Assembly (NCBI GenBank): GCA_027307115.1
Contig: DAHUXN010000059.1
Coordinates: 1-64,000, forward strand
Direction of reading: 5' to 3'
DNA: 64,000 nt
Source: Acidobacteriota bacterium
Lineage (GTDB): Bacteria > Acidobacteriota > Terriglobia > Acidiferrales > UBA7541
Notes under the pieces: model-generated
What the model saw: only the letters and a program-made list of their open reading frames with translations
What the model was told of the DNA's origin: nothing
The model's database searches: none
Position numbers and translations under genes: made by a program
In this document: positions 1-9,572 of the stretch, piece after piece
How positions within the stretch are numbered: the stretch's first letter is position 1
Layout of the letters: each line of letters begins with the position of its first letter

Positions 1-562
1 GAATCTCCGCGCGCGTCAGTACGTCGAGCGCTCCGAATGGCTCGTCCATCAGCAAGATCGGAGGATCCGCGGCGAGCGCGCGCGCCACTCCCACACGTTG
101 CCGCTGTCCGCCAGAAAGCTGATGTGGATAACGCTGCGCGAAATGTGCCGGATCCAAGCCGACAATTCTCAATAATTCGCGGACACGGTCCTTGATGCGA
201 TTTCGCGGCCACTGCTCGAGTTCAGGCACCAGGGCGATATTGCGCTCAACCGTAAAATGTGGGAAAAGGCCGGCTTCCTGGATCACATAGCCAATCCGTC
301 GTCGCAAGCGAATCGGATCCCACTCAAGCGTAGCGCGTTCGTCCACGCGCACTTCACCCGCGCTTGGTTCCAGAAGGCGATTGACCAATTTCAGAGCTGT
401 AGTTTTTCCGGAGCCGCTTCGGCCGAGCAAAACGAGAGTCTCACCACGACTCACTGCCAGAGAAAGCGATTTCAGAATTGGACGATCCGCGATGCGAAAC
501 TCCGCGTCTCGGAATTCAATGACCGGATGTGTAGTCAATTCCGATTTTGGTTCAGGAGCCAC
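1..562 (-). CDS. ABC transporter ATP-binding protein, osmoprotectant/quaternary amine type (3' end cut off)
   Basis: Reverse-strand reading gives 187 codons that run off the left edge. Walker A GRSGSGKT is at about residues 47-54, the signature LSGGQRQR at 149-156 and Walker B ILLMDEP at 169-175, so this is an ATPase of an ABC importer. The stretch just after Walker A (ALKLVNRLLEPSAGEV) resembles the OpuCA/ProV group, which powers uptake of glycine betaine, choline or related osmolytes; that substrate assignment is inference from the family. The start is taken as GTG at 562, because the ATGs at 570 and 590 lie in frames that stop quickly. Permease and binding-protein genes would be expected to the left of the window. 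Confidence 0.85.
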   Translation of the reverse strand, partial: MAPEPKSELTTHPVIEFRDAEFRIADRPILKSLSLAVSRGETLVLLGRSGSGKTTALKLVNRLLEPSAGEVRVDERATLEWDPIRLRRRIGYVIQEAGLFPHFTVERNIALVPELEQWPRNRIKDRVRELLRIVGLDPAHFAQRYPHQLSGGQRQRVGVARALAADPPILLMDEPFGALDVLTRAEI

Positions 563-659
563 GGGTGCATTGTAGCTTGACTGGAGCCATTGACGAGAGG
601 GTCAGAGTATACTCCGCGGTGATAGCCTGGGTCATTCACCGTTGGGAAAGCGAGGCACA

Positions 660-1046
660 ATGATTCCTCAGTTGCTGCGCTACGAGGATATCGGGATTCT
701 TCTGTTGCGAATAATGGTTGGCGTCATTTTTGTTTCGAGCGGTTGGAGTCACGTGAAGAATCCCGCCGAAAGAGGCAAACAAATCGGAATGAGCAAGGGT
801 TTCACGATGTTTCTGGGAACGGCGGAGATTGCGGGTAGCTTGGGAATAATATTCGGTGTGCTCACGCAAATTGCTGCGTTGGGGTTGATCGTACTGATGC
901 TCGGAGCGATCCAGAGGAAAATAGCCGTGTGGCATACCGGCTTCTGGGGCAAGGATCGATACGGCTGGCACTACGACTTGATGTTGGTCGTCATGTGCCT
1001 GATGGTCGTGTTCACGGACGGCGGACGATACGTACTGCTTCGTTAG
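660..1046 (+). CDS. DoxX family membrane protein
   Basis: A 128-residue protein with about four hydrophobic segments (roughly residues 8-27, 46-66, 70-90 and 105-125) and the DoxX-type opening IGILLLRIMVGVIFVSSGW. DoxX proteins are small inner-membrane proteins, some linked to thiosulfate:quinone reduction or redox stress, but most members have no known activity. ATG at 660 is preferred over the in-frame TTG at 642 because GCGAGG lies about 5 bases upstream of the ATG. It is transcribed alone, divergently from the ABC ATPase and convergently with the glycosylase gene, whose stop overlaps its end by a few bases. Confidence 0.8.
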   Translation: MIPQLLRYEDIGILLLRIMVGVIFVSSGWSHVKNPAERGKQIGMSKGFTMFLGTAEIAGSLGIIFGVLTQIAALGLIVLMLGAIQRKIAVWHTGFWGKDRYGWHYDLMLVVMCLMVVFTDGGRYVLLR

Positions 1047-1771
1047 ATCGGTTTCGAAGGATGCCACCTGGTATTTCCGGTCGTCGTTGCCAAATAATCG
1101 CGGATGCGGCGGAGAACACGAGTGAGCATCACATGGGTAAGCCGGCCGGTAAACGTGTTTTGCTGGCTCGGATGGTAGGACGTGAAAATGCGCGGAAGAT
1201 CACCTGGAAGCCTGTAGACCGCGCCATGACGAAAGGGATATTGCGTGCGCGACGAAATCACCCCGCCGTTCTTGAGAATTCGCAGATAGGCTGCCAATGC
1301 GAAGCCTCCCAGGGCAAGAATCGCTTTTGGTTTTAAAATATCGAGTTCAGTCTCCAAATACGGTCGGCAATTTTGAAATTCGGTCGGCAGCGGTTTGTTA
1401 TCGGGTGGCGCGCACCGCACTGCGGCACTGATATAGGCGTTCGTAAGCGCGAGACCGTCGCCTCGCCGAACGGAAGTGGGTTGATTGGCGAAGCCGGTAG
1501 TGTGGAGCGCGCGATATAAAAAATCTCCTGAGCGGTCTCCAGTAAACATGCGACCGGTGCGATTCGCTCCATGTGCCGCAGGCGCGAGCCCCAGAATCAG
1601 AAGTTGGGCATGCGGATCGCCAAAACCGGGAACCGGTTTACCCCAATAATCCCAATCGGCATAGGCGCGGCGCTTTGCGCGCGCGATGTTTTCGCGATAA
1701 TGCGCCAGGCGTGGACATTTACGGCATGCGATGATCGTTTCGTTCAGGACCGTTAATTTATTGGCTAGCAT
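1043..1771 (-). CDS. Uracil-DNA glycosylase, family 5 (UdgB-like)
   Basis: Predicted 242-residue base-excision repair enzyme that removes uracil and possibly other deaminated bases from DNA. Four cysteines placed as in iron-sulfur UDGs are seen (C16, C19, C120, C135). Motif 1 is GLAPAAHGANRTG (61-73), where the acidic or polar residue of family 4 is replaced by Ala, as is typical of family 5. Motif 2 is HPSQQNTFTGR (from H200). An upstream in-frame start at 1828 exists, but it would run the coding region through a good promoter for the divergent trp genes, so ATG at 1771 is chosen. The 3' end overlaps the DoxX gene by 4 bases. Confidence 0.88.
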   Translation of the reverse strand: MLANKLTVLNETIIACRKCPRLAHYRENIARAKRRAYADWDYWGKPVPGFGDPHAQLLILGLAPAAHGANRTGRMFTGDRSGDFLYRALHTTGFANQPTSVRRGDGLALTNAYISAAVRCAPPDNKPLPTEFQNCRPYLETELDILKPKAILALGGFALAAYLRILKNGGVISSRTQYPFRHGAVYRLPGDLPRIFTSYHPSQQNTFTGRLTHVMLTRVLRRIRDYLATTTGNTRWHPSKPI

Positions 1772-1821
1772 AGTTGCGATTCGGGGCCGCAGGGCAAAGC
1801 CAAAACTCGACGCGAAAAATT

Positions 1822-1851
1822 TTGACACGGTAGCAAGGCGCAGACTAGCAT
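1822..1851 (+). promoter_or_regulatory. Predicted sigma70-type promoter of the trp-aro run
   Basis: A perfect -35 box TTGACA (1822-1827) is followed after 18 bases by TAGCAT (1846-1851), a 4/6 match to the -10 box. Transcription would start near 1858, giving a leader of about 60 bases before the trpC ATG at 1919. No attenuator peptide rich in Trp codons was recognised in that short leader. Predicted by eye only. Confidence 0.4.
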
Positions 1852-1918
1852 AGTCGCAGTGATTTTCCCTGCCTGCGACGGGGATCTCTTTGCCTGGCTT
1901 GGCCGGACAGTATTGAAT

Positions 1919-2752
1919 ATGGAAACCGGAACCGACTCAAAAGATATACTTGCGCGCATTGTCCAGCGGCGACGCGAAGCGATCGCGCACCGCAAACGCG
2001 TTTTGCCGGAAGTGGCGCTGAAGATTGCGGTGGAAAAGAAGGCGTCGCCGGTGAGGGATTTCCGGGCGGCACTGACGCGCACGGGCTTGAACGTAATTGC
2101 GGAACTGAAAAAAGCTTCGCCGTCGCGCGGGTTATTGTGCGCGGATTATCGGCCGGCGGAGACGGGGCAAATGTTACAGACTGCTGGGGCCGCGGCGCTT
2201 TCCGTGTTGACCGAAGAGGAATTCTTTCAGGGATCGCTTGGCGACCTGAAAGAGGTCTCAAAAGCAACCCATATTCCCGTCTTACGAAAAGATTTTATCG
2301 TGGATCCGTGGCAAGTATGGGAAACGCGCGCGGCCGGCGCGGACTCGTTCTTGCTTATTGTCGCGATTTTGGACGATCAGACGCTGCGGGAACTGCTGGA
2401 ACTCGGGCGAACTTTGAAAATGGAGGCGCTTGTCGAAGTGCATTCTCGGGGCGAATTGAAACGTGCCGCAGACAACGGGGCGAAAATCATCGGCGTGAAC
2501 AATCGCGATCTAAAGACGTTCGAGGTACGGCTAGAAACGTCACTGGAACTGGCGCAGGAGATTCCCGACGAGTGCATCGCGGTAAGCGAATCGGGGATAC
2601 GCACGCATGGCGATTTGGAACGCTTGCGGGGTGCGGGGTTTGGCGCCTTTCTTATTGGCGAGCATCTGATGACCATGCCGGAGCCTGGGAATGCACTACG
2701 TGAGTTGCTCGATTCGGCGACGCGCGGGTCGGGTTCGCTGGCAGGGGCGTAG
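1919..2752 (+). CDS. trpC: Indole-3-glycerol phosphate synthase
   Basis: Converts carboxyphenylaminodeoxyribulose phosphate to indole-3-glycerol phosphate in tryptophan synthesis. The 277-residue TIM-barrel protein has the family motifs VIAELKKASPS (59-69), VLRKDFIVDPWQ (121-132), GVNNRDLKTFEV and VSESGI, which supply the catalytic Lys/Glu and phosphate-binding residues. An in-frame GTG at 1859 would coincide with the predicted transcription start, so ATG at 1919 is chosen. It heads a run with trpF, trpB, trpA and aromatic pathway genes. No trpE, trpG or trpD is in the window, so the first steps must be encoded elsewhere. Confidence 0.95.
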   Translation: METGTDSKDILARIVQRRREAIAHRKRVLPEVALKIAVEKKASPVRDFRAALTRTGLNVIAELKKASPSRGLLCADYRPAETGQMLQTAGAAALSVLTEEEFFQGSLGDLKEVSKATHIPVLRKDFIVDPWQVWETRAAGADSFLLIVAILDDQTLRELLELGRTLKMEALVEVHSRGELKRAADNGAKIIGVNNRDLKTFEVRLETSLELAQEIPDECIAVSESGIRTHGDLERLRGAGFGAFLIGEHLMTMPEPGNALRELLDSATRGSGSLAGA

Positions 2753-2757
2753 CTGCC

Positions 2758-3393
2758 ATGGTCTCCGTTAAAATTTGCGGCATCACGAACTGGGACGACG
2801 CGAAATTAGCCATGGATGCTGGCGCGGATGCGCTCGGATTTAATTTCTATGCCAAGAGCCCGCGAAGAATTGCGGCGTCACGCGCGAAGGAAATCATCCG
2901 CCACATGCCAAGTCGCGTCACAGCCGTGGGCGTATTCGTGAATGCTTCGGCAAAGGAAATTATGAGCATCGCGCGCTCTGCCAATCTCGGAGCGTTGCAA
3001 CTGCACGGAGAGGAATCGCCTGCCACGGTGGAGCGACTCGCGCGAGAATATCCGGTGATCAAGGCGTTCCGCGTGGGACCGCGATTTCGAGCGAGAGAAC
3101 TGAAGAAATATCCTAGCGCGGTGGGATTTCTGCTCGACGGCTACGATGTAGAACGCCGCGGTGGCACGGGTAAACGGTTTGACTGGCGAGTTGCGCGTGC
3201 GGCGAAGCGATACGGGCCTGTGATTGTAGCTGGGGGTTTGCGTTCGGAGAATGTTGCTGAGGCGATTCGGCAGGTCAAGCCGTTCGGACTTGATGTTTGC
3301 AGCGGCATCGAAGAGCGGCCAGGAAGAAAAGATCCGAAAAAGGTGAAAAGGCTCATGGCAGCAGTCAGGCGTGTACGCCAGCAGGATTTATGA
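2758..3393 (+). CDS. trpF: Phosphoribosylanthranilate isomerase
   Basis: Amadori isomerisation of phosphoribosylanthranilate, the step before TrpC. The 211-residue protein begins [15 protein letters not shown]. Cys7 is the expected general base, and Asp127 in LLDGYD is the expected general acid. The C-terminal phosphate-binding loops are [10 protein letters not shown] and DVCSGIE. ATG lies 6 bases after the trpC stop. The gene ends in an ATGA overlap with trpB, which suggests translational coupling. Confidence 0.95.
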   Translation: MVSVKICGITNWDDAKLAMDAGADALGFNFYAKSPRRIAASRAKEIIRHMPSRVTAVGVFVNASAKEIMSIARSANLGALQLHGEESPATVERLAREYPVIKAFRVGPRFRARELKKYPSAVGFLLDGYDVERRGGTGKRFDWRVARAAKRYGPVIVAGGLRSENVAEAIRQVKPFGLDVCSGIEERPGRKDPKKVKRLMAAVRRVRQQDL

Positions 3394-4601
3394 GCACAAA
3401 AATGGAAGCCGTACCCGACGCGCGCGGCCGATTTGGCGCGTACGGCGGACGATATGTTCCCGAGACGCTGATGGCGCCGCTCGAAGAACTCGAGCGGGCG
3501 TACAACGAAGCACGTGCGGATGCGAGTTTTCAGAAAGAGCTTGACGACATGCTTCGGAATTTCGCGGGGAGACCGACGCCGCTGCAGTTTGCTTCACGCC
3601 TGACTCAGCATCTCGGTGGGCCGCGCATTTACTTGAAACGCGAAGACCTGCTGCATACCGGCGCACACAAAATCAACAATTGTCTGGGCCAGGGTTTGTT
3701 GGCCGCGCGAATGGGGAAACGGCGCGTGGTCGCGGAAACCGGCGCTGGGCAGCATGGCGTAGCGACGGCGACTGTGGCAGCGCGGCTCGGACTGGAATGC
3801 ACGGTTTACATGGGCACGGAAGACATGGAGCGCCAAAGGCTAAATGTTTTCCGTATGCGTCTTCTCGGCGCGGAGGTAATCGGCGTCGACGCGGGAAGCA
3901 AAACCCTTAAGGATGCAATCAACGAAGCGATGCGTGATTGGGTTACGAACGTTCACACAACCCATTATTTGCTGGGTTCTGTGCTGGGAGCGCATCCGTA
4001 TCCAGCCATGGTGCGGGACTTTCAAAGTGTAATCGGAAAAGAAGCGCGAGCGCAGATTCTGCAAGCGGAGAAGCGCTTGCCAGATTGGCTTTTTGCCTGT
4101 GTCGGCGGCGGTTCCAATGCCATTGGACTGTTCAATGATTTTCTGGATGACGACGACGTGAAAATGGTGGGCGTTGAGGCTGGCGGGCGTGGAGCGGGAA
4201 TCGGCGAGCACGCAGCGAGGTTGGCAGCCGCGAAAGGATTCTCAGGAGCGAAACCTGGCGTGCTCCAAGGGACGTACACGTATGTGTTGCAAACGCTCGA
4301 TGGACAGGTTTCGACGACGCATTCGGTCTCGGCGGGGCTCGATTACCCGGCGGTCGGGCCTGAACATGCATGGCTTGCGGACCGCGGGCGCGCAGAGTAC
4401 ACAGCGGTCGGAGACGAGGACGCAATCGAGGCCGTGAAGACCCTCGCGAGAATCGAGGGGATTATTCCCGCCCTAGAATCGGCGCACGCATTGGCGGAGT
4501 TGATGCACCGCGCTCCGAAGATGAAGAGCGACCAGCTCGTAATTTTAAATGTTTCCGGGCGCGGAGATAAAGACATGGAGATCCTGGCGCGATATGTCTG
4601 A
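3390..4601 (+). CDS. trpB: Tryptophan synthase beta chain
   Basis: PLP enzyme that condenses indole with serine in the TrpA2B2 complex. The 403-residue protein shows the PLP lysine in HTGAHKIN (K94), the catalytic Glu in AETGAGQHG (E116), the phosphate-cup motif GGGSNAIG (239-246) and the C-terminal NVSGRGDKD. The frame extends upstream to 3297, but that part lies inside trpF and is not TrpB-like. ATG at 3390 overlaps the trpF stop (ATGA) and has AGGA just upstream. This is the short classical TrpB1 form. Confidence 0.96.
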   Translation: MSTKMEAVPDARGRFGAYGGRYVPETLMAPLEELERAYNEARADASFQKELDDMLRNFAGRPTPLQFASRLTQHLGGPRIYLKREDLLHTGAHKINNCLGQGLLAARMGKRRVVAETGAGQHGVATATVAARLGLECTVYMGTEDMERQRLNVFRMRLLGAEVIGVDAGSKTLKDAINEAMRDWVTNVHTTHYLLGSVLGAHPYPAMVRDFQSVIGKEARAQILQAEKRLPDWLFACVGGGSNAIGLFNDFLDDDDVKMVGVEAGGRGAGIGEHAARLAAAKGFSGAKPGVLQGTYTYVLQTLDGQVSTTHSVSAGLDYPAVGPEHAWLADRGRAEYTAVGDEDAIEAVKTLARIEGIIPALESAHALAELMHRAPKMKSDQLVILNVSGRGDKDMEILARYV

Positions 4602-5451
4602 GCTGGCGACGGAAGCAAATACGGTGCAAACGCGCATCGGGAGGCGCTTCGAACAGCTGGCACGCTCGGGCGAACTGGGATTGGTCGCGTATATCACGGC
4701 TGGCGATCCGTCGCTTGGCGCGACAGAGAAGATTGTCCTTGCCGCAGTTGAAGCAGGCGCGGACGTGATCGAGCTTGGCGTGCCCTTCAGCGATCCCGTG
4801 GCTGACGGGCCAACAATCCAGCGGGCCAGTGAGCGCGCATTGCGCGGCGGGACGACGCTAGCTGGCGTGATCGATTTGGTCAAGGCGCTGCGGAAAAAGA
4901 CCGATGTTGCGATCGTGCTCTTCAGTTATTTCAATCCGATTCTGCAGATGGGTTTGGAGGCTTTCGCTTCTCGCGCCGCGGAGGCAGGAGCGGATGGCGT
5001 GCTCGTCACTGACATGACCCCCGAGGAAGCAGGCGAGCACCGCACCATAATGCGTACTCATAAACTGGACACGATATTTCTGGCTGCGCCGACCTCCACG
5101 GATCAACGGCTGAAATTAATCGCCGATGCTTCGACCGGTTTTTTGTACATCATTTCGCGAACAGGCGTAACGGGCGCGAAAGAGTCCTTGCCGGAGGAAT
5201 TACCAGCGATGGTGCGGCGTGCGCGCAAGTTCACATCGCTGCCCATTGCCGTAGGATTTGGAATATCGTTGCCCACGCAAGTGACTGTTCTGGGAGGAAT
5301 TGCCGATGCTGTTGCCGTTGGGTCGGCACTGGTTGCCGAGATTGAGACAGCTACATCGGAGGTTTTGGCGGCAACGGCTGTGGCGCAACGCATTCGATTG
5401 TTGAAGAATGCAGCCCAGCGTGGAATCAGCCGGCGGGATGCAAGTTTGTGA
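4594..5451 (+). CDS. trpA: Tryptophan synthase alpha chain
   Basis: Cleaves indole-3-glycerol phosphate to indole, which is channelled to TrpB. The 285-residue TIM barrel has [19 protein letters not shown] (58-76), where Glu60 and Asp71 are the expected catalytic acids. Further motifs are YFNPI and the phosphate-binding VGFGIS. ATG at 4594 lies inside the trpB end (8-base overlap). The longer frame from 4549 is only trpB shadow. Its own 3' end overlaps the next gene by GTGA. Confidence 0.95.
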   Translation: MSELATEANTVQTRIGRRFEQLARSGELGLVAYITAGDPSLGATEKIVLAAVEAGADVIELGVPFSDPVADGPTIQRASERALRGGTTLAGVIDLVKALRKKTDVAIVLFSYFNPILQMGLEAFASRAAEAGADGVLVTDMTPEEAGEHRTIMRTHKLDTIFLAAPTSTDQRLKLIADASTGFLYIISRTGVTGAKESLPEELPAMVRRARKFTSLPIAVGFGISLPTQVTVLGGIADAVAVGSALVAEIETATSEVLAATAVAQRIRLLKNAAQRGISRRDASL

Positions 5452-5759
5452 GCGACGAAGCGACGAAAGGTATCGAAGACTGGCGCAGGAAAATTGACGA
5501 GATCGACCGTCGGTTGGTCGAGTTGCTCAATGAGCGCTCGCGTTGTGCGCTTGCAATTGGACAGCTCAAGCGGCGCCACGACATCACAATTTATCAGCCG
5601 GACAGGGAAGGCCAGGTTCTAGAGAACGCAGAACGCGCGAACCACGGCCCATTGTCCGACACAGCTATACGGCGGCTATTCGAGCGGGTTTTGGATGAAG
5701 CACGTTCACTCGAAAGGCAGGAACGGAACGAAACGCCGGCCGACCAAAAGAGTTCTTAG
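5448..5759 (+). CDS. aroQ: Chorismate mutase, AroQ type
   Basis: A 103-residue all-helical protein of the monofunctional AroQ class, converting chorismate to prephenate. The hallmark helix [18 protein letters not shown], followed by IGQLKRRH and the C-terminal helix [15 protein letters not shown], carries the expected Arg/Lys/Glu active-site residues. GTG at 5448 overlaps the trpA stop (GTGA), so it is probably translated in coupling with trpA. Its place between trpA and DAHP synthase/prephenate dehydrogenase fits a combined Trp-Tyr/Phe unit. Confidence 0.92.
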   Translation: MSDEATKGIEDWRRKIDEIDRRLVELLNERSRCALAIGQLKRRHDITIYQPDREGQVLENAERANHGPLSDTAIRRLFERVLDEARSLERQERNETPADQKSS

Positions 5760-5806
5760 ACAGCGACTGCCAATGCTGCACAATTTTTCACCGGAGAAGG
5801 AAGTCT

Positions 5807-6826
5807 ATGGTCGTGGTGATGCAAGAGGGCGTTAGCGAAGAGAAAATCCAGCATGTGATTGACCGGCTCGTGTCCTTTGGATTCGATGTTCACCGCTCGA
5901 CGGGCGCGAGCCACACCGTGCTGGGTGCGATCGGTGTGCATCCGGAGTTCGACACGCGCGATATCGAGTTACTGGACGGCGTGCGCGAGGTGATGCGCAT
6001 CACCCAACCGTATAAGTTGGCGAGCCGCGCGTTTCGTTCCGAGGGATCTGTGATTGACATAGGCCCCGGGGTTCGATTCGGCGGCCCGGAGATTGTGGTC
6101 GCCGCGGGACCGTGCGCGGTGGAGTCGAGCGACCAAATTTTTCGAATTGCAGAAGGAGTATTCCGCCTGGGTGCTCGCATTTTGCGAGCAGGGGCGTTCA
6201 AACCGCGAACCTCTCCCTATTCATTTCAGGGTCTCGGAGAGGCGGGGCTGAAATTGCTTCGAGAGGCTGCCGACAGGTTCGGTCTGCTGGTCGTCAGCGA
6301 AGTGATGGACCCCTCCCAGGTGGAGATGATTCAGTCTTATGTGGACCTGATGCAGGTCGGAGCGCGCAACATGCAGAATTATCACTTGCTCCGCGCGCTC
6401 GGTGAAGTGCGAAAGCCAGTGCTTCTAAAGCGCGGCATGTCCGCCACGATTGAAGAATGGCTTCTCAGTGCCGAGTACATCATGTCTGGAGGAAACTACA
6501 ACGTGATCCTTTGCGAACGCGGCATTCGCACGTTCGAGACTTCGACGCGGAACACGCTTGATATCGCTGCAATTCCGGCGATCAAGAAGCTTTCTCATTT
6601 GCCGATCATTGCGGATCCTTCCCACGGCACGGGAAGACGCGACAGGGTGGCGCCGATGGCCCGAGCTGCAGTCGCCGCGGGTGCTGATGGCTTGTTGATC
6701 GAAGTCCATCATGACCCCGAACACGCACTTTCGGACGGCGCGCAGTCGTTGTACCTGGAGCAGTTCGGGCAGCTTATGACCGAACTGCGCATTATTGCTC
6801 CGGCGGTAGGCCGACGCATGGCTTAG
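5807..6826 (+). CDS. aroF: 3-deoxy-7-phosphoheptulonate (DAHP) synthase with N-terminal regulatory domain
   Basis: First enzyme of the shikimate pathway (PEP plus erythrose 4-phosphate). The 339-residue type I-beta protein has an N-terminal ferredoxin-like domain (about residues 1-70), as in Thermotoga-type enzymes, where it mediates feedback inhibition by Tyr/Phe. The KDO8P/DAHP synthase barrel follows, with GPCAVES (101-107), [11 protein letters not shown] (132-142) and [10 protein letters not shown] strong ribosome site, GGAGAAGGAAG, precedes the ATG. Inhibition by aromatic amino acids is inferred from the domain. Confidence 0.95.
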   Translation: MVVVMQEGVSEEKIQHVIDRLVSFGFDVHRSTGASHTVLGAIGVHPEFDTRDIELLDGVREVMRITQPYKLASRAFRSEGSVIDIGPGVRFGGPEIVVAAGPCAVESSDQIFRIAEGVFRLGARILRAGAFKPRTSPYSFQGLGEAGLKLLREAADRFGLLVVSEVMDPSQVEMIQSYVDLMQVGARNMQNYHLLRALGEVRKPVLLKRGMSATIEEWLLSAEYIMSGGNYNVILCERGIRTFETSTRNTLDIAAIPAIKKLSHLPIIADPSHGTGRRDRVAPMARAAVAAGADGLLIEVHHDPEHALSDGAQSLYLEQFGQLMTELRIIAPAVGRRMA

Positions 6827-6829
6827 ATC

Positions 6830-7708
6830 ATGAGCAATCCCCCGCCGTTTAGCCGAGTTGCCATAATTGGTTCCGGATTGATTGGGGCTTCATTTGGCCT
6901 CGCCCTCAAAAGTGCTTACCCGAACGTTTCCATTGTGGTTTTCGACAGACCGGAAATTCTGCAGCGAATCAAGGAGGGCGGTTTTGGCTGGAACGTTGCA
7001 AAAGACGTCGCTGCTGCTGTTCGCGATGCGCAACTGATTTACTTGGCATTGCCAATCGGTGCCGCGATGGAAGTGCTGCCTGTAATTGCTGGCGCGTGCG
7101 ACGCGGAGGCGCTGGTCACGGACACCGGCAGCACGAAGGCGGCAATTTGCCGGGTCGCGGAAGGCGAATTTCGAGGTGGCGCGAGATTTCTTGGAGGACA
7201 CCCAATTGCCGGGAAGGAAAATTCCGGAATGGGCAATGCTGATGGGGCCCTTTTTCGTGGTACGCGTTATGTGGTGATTGGAAACGAGCGCGAGAGCGAT
7301 GAGCGCGTGCTGAGATTCATCGAGTTAGTACGTGCGATCGGCGCCGAGCCGGTGTGGAGTGACGCGGACACGCACGACTGGGCTATCGCGATCGTGTCGC
7401 AGATGCCGCAGCTGATGGCGGTGGCGCTGGCAAGAGTAATTGCCGATGAGACCGACGAAACGGGGCTGCCCGTGTCGCTGGCTGGACGCGGGCTGCGGGA
7501 TCTTCTGCGGATCGCGGGAAGTCCATATCATGTGTGGCGCGACATTTGCCTGACGAACGCGGACAATATCGGACGTTCGCTCGATCGGGCAGCGCAGGCC
7601 ATCGATTTTCTTCGCACCCATCTGACCAGCCGCGAACTTGAAGAAGAGTTCCGCGCTGCAAATGAGCTGTACAAATCCCTTCACAACAACCGCCCTGACT
7701 TGCAGTAA
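6830..7708 (+). CDS. tyrA: Prephenate dehydrogenase
   Basis: NAD(P)-dependent oxidative decarboxylation of prephenate to 4-hydroxyphenylpyruvate for tyrosine. The 292-residue protein has a Rossmann dinucleotide motif GSGLIGASFG (14-23), TDTGSTKAAI and the active-site block GGHPIAGKENSGM. No fused chorismate mutase or ACT domain is present, consistent with the separate aroQ upstream. The start lies 3 bases after the aroF stop. It is the last gene of the aromatic run. Confidence 0.94.
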   Translation: MSNPPPFSRVAIIGSGLIGASFGLALKSAYPNVSIVVFDRPEILQRIKEGGFGWNVAKDVAAAVRDAQLIYLALPIGAAMEVLPVIAGACDAEALVTDTGSTKAAICRVAEGEFRGGARFLGGHPIAGKENSGMGNADGALFRGTRYVVIGNERESDERVLRFIELVRAIGAEPVWSDADTHDWAIAIVSQMPQLMAVALARVIADETDETGLPVSLAGRGLRDLLRIAGSPYHVWRDICLTNADNIGRSLDRAAQAIDFLRTHLTSRELEEEFRAANELYKSLHNNRPDLQ

Positions 7709-7772
7709 ACTTCCTGCGTGATGTTTGGACGTTTTCTCCGCATGCATTCGTATTGGCCGGAGGCGCGATCGA

Positions 7773-8468
7773 ATGGATAAGCGCGTAGCAAACGCTGACG
7801 TAGCAATCGAGCACGTGAGCGATGGAGCCACGATTTTGGTCGGCGGATTTGGAATGTGCGGCGTTCCGGAGCATCTCCTTCGTGCGCTGAGAAAACGCGG
7901 CACCAAGAATTTGACGCTGGTTTCAAATAATGCCGGGACCGACAATTTCGGCATCGGATGGCTGCTCGAATCGAAACAGGTGAAGAAGATGATTGCCAGT
8001 TACGTTGGTGAGAACAAGCGATTCGAGCGATTGGCGCTGAGCGGCGAAATTGAAGTTGAACTGAATCCGCAAGGAACGCTCGCGGAGCGGATTCGTGCGG
8101 GCGGCGCCGGAATTCCAGCATTCTTCACGCCTACCGGATACGGGACGCTCGCTGCGGAAGGAAAAGAAACGCGAGAGTTCCACGGAAGAAATTACGTAAT
8201 GGTCCCCTGGCTACGAGGAGATTTTTCGTTTATTAAGGCGTGGAAGGGAGACCGCTGGGGAAACCTGATTTTCCGGAAGACGGCGAGAAATTTCAACGCG
8301 CCCATGGCGACAGCGGGGAAGTACGTTATTGCAGAGGTAGAAGAACTCGTGGAACTTGGTCAACTCCAACCCGACCATGTGCACACACCCGGGATTTTCG
8401 TTGACGCGATTTTCCAAGGCGACAGCTACGAGAGGCCGATCGAAAAAAAGACAGTGCGGCAGCGGTAG
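7773..8468 (+). CDS. scoA: 3-oxoacid CoA-transferase subunit A
   Basis: Alpha subunit of a family I CoA transferase (succinyl-CoA:3-ketoacid or acetoacetate type) acting with the next gene. The 231-residue protein has the oxyanion-loop motif [13 protein letters not shown] (23-35) and conserved blocks [20 protein letters not shown] and TPTGYGT. ATG at 7773 is preceded by GGAGG; the frame from 7725 lacks family similarity before this point. Substrate choice between succinyl-CoA and acetyl-CoA cannot be read from sequence alone. Confidence 0.92.
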   Translation: MDKRVANADVAIEHVSDGATILVGGFGMCGVPEHLLRALRKRGTKNLTLVSNNAGTDNFGIGWLLESKQVKKMIASYVGENKRFERLALSGEIEVELNPQGTLAERIRAGGAGIPAFFTPTGYGTLAAEGKETREFHGRNYVMVPWLRGDFSFIKAWKGDRWGNLIFRKTARNFNAPMATAGKYVIAEVEELVELGQLQPDHVHTPGIFVDAIFQGDSYERPIEKKTVRQR

Positions 8469-8482
8469 CCAACGGAGCGATA

Positions 8483-9148
8483 TTGGCGAACGGCATGGAT
8501 AAGCGCGAGTTTATAGCGCGTCGCGTCGCACAGGAGCTGCGCGACGGCAATTACGTTAACCTAGGGATCGGTATGCCCACTCTAGTTCCGAATTTTTTGC
8601 CACCGGATGTTGAGGTCGTCTTGCAATCCGAAAATGGGATGCTCGGCGTCGGGCCGTATCCATACGAAGGAATGGAAGACGCGGACCTCATCAACGCGGG
8701 CAAGGAGACGATTACAGAGATACCCGGCTCCTGCTATTTTTCCAGTGCTGATTCGTTTGCCATGATTCGCAGCGGTCGTATTGATGTGACCGTGCTGGGT
8801 GCTCTGCAAGTGGATGAGAAGGGAAATCTGGCTAACTGGGCGATCCCTGGGAAAATGTTGAAGGGCATGGGTGGGGCGATGGATCTGGTCGCTGGCGCAA
8901 AGAGGGTCATTATTGCGATGGAACACACGAATAAGGACGGCGAGCCGAAGATCATGAAGAAGTGCACGCTTCCTCTCACCGGCCTTAGCGTGGTGAAAAT
9001 GATTGTGACGGAGATGGCGGTGATTGACGTGACACCTCAAGGCTTGTTGCTGAGAGAAATAGCGCAGGGGCTGAAGGCGGAGGATGTTCAGAAGGCGACG
9101 CAGGCGCAGTTGCGCGTAGCCGCGGATGTGAAAACAATTTCAATCTGA
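8483..9148 (+). CDS. scoB: 3-oxoacid CoA-transferase subunit B
   Basis: Beta subunit carrying the catalytic glutamate in [10 protein letters not shown] (Glu50 when counted from the TTG). Other family blocks are [12 protein letters not shown] and [22 protein letters not shown] at 8483 has GGAG six bases upstream; ATG at 8495 gives the usual opening [15 protein letters not shown] and is an equally possible start. It is co-directional with subunit A, 14 bases downstream. The pair probably handles ketone-body or short-chain acyl-CoA exchange. Confidence 0.92.
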   Translation: MANGMDKREFIARRVAQELRDGNYVNLGIGMPTLVPNFLPPDVEVVLQSENGMLGVGPYPYEGMEDADLINAGKETITEIPGSCYFSSADSFAMIRSGRIDVTVLGALQVDEKGNLANWAIPGKMLKGMGGAMDLVAGAKRVIIAMEHTNKDGEPKIMKKCTLPLTGLSVVKMIVTEMAVIDVTPQGLLLREIAQGLKAEDVQKATQAQLRVAADVKTISI

Positions 9149-9241
9149 GCTTATCCGCGATTTGTTGTCTTTTGAGTGCGAGCCGATGCGCGCGTTGCGA
9201 AAATGGGGTAGCATCGAACCGGAAGTTGCCTGAGGCGAATC

Positions 9242-9550
9242 ATGGAGCCGCATTCTGTTGTTGTGGTCAGCCTGCACAGTCCGAAGGAACGGATTTGGGG
9301 TGAGCTCTCGGAAATCACCGTGGCGGGCGTTACCCTGCGCGGCATCGATCTCAACTCGTTCGACGATTTTATTCGTCAGGTTATGCATCCTGAGGGCGAG
9401 CGAATAGGTCTGCCGACGCTTTTCTTTCCCATGCAGCGGATCGAGAGGATTGCTCTGGACGAAGCGCGCGGCTCGATTCCTTCGCTAGCGGAGAAGTTTG
9501 CGCTTAAGGTTGGCCAGACTCTTGGAGATTACCTCGCGCAATTCGCTTGA
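9242..9550 (+). CDS. Conserved hypothetical protein, 102 aa
   Basis: Not recognised by name. The protein is soluble and starts MEPHSVVVVSLHSPKERIWGE, with a beta-rich N-terminal half (ELSEITVAGVTLRGIDL) that resembles a small SH3/Sm-like barrel, then an alpha-helical C-terminus. GAGGCG lies upstream of the ATG. It stands 93 bases after the CoA transferase and directly before a CDP-alcohol phosphatidyltransferase. The Sm-like suggestion rests only on the strand-rich pattern. Confidence 0.65.
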   Translation: MEPHSVVVVSLHSPKERIWGELSEITVAGVTLRGIDLNSFDDFIRQVMHPEGERIGLPTLFFPMQRIERIALDEARGSIPSLAEKFALKVGQTLGDYLAQFA

Positions 9551-9572
9551 CGCATCCTCATGGAACGGATTC

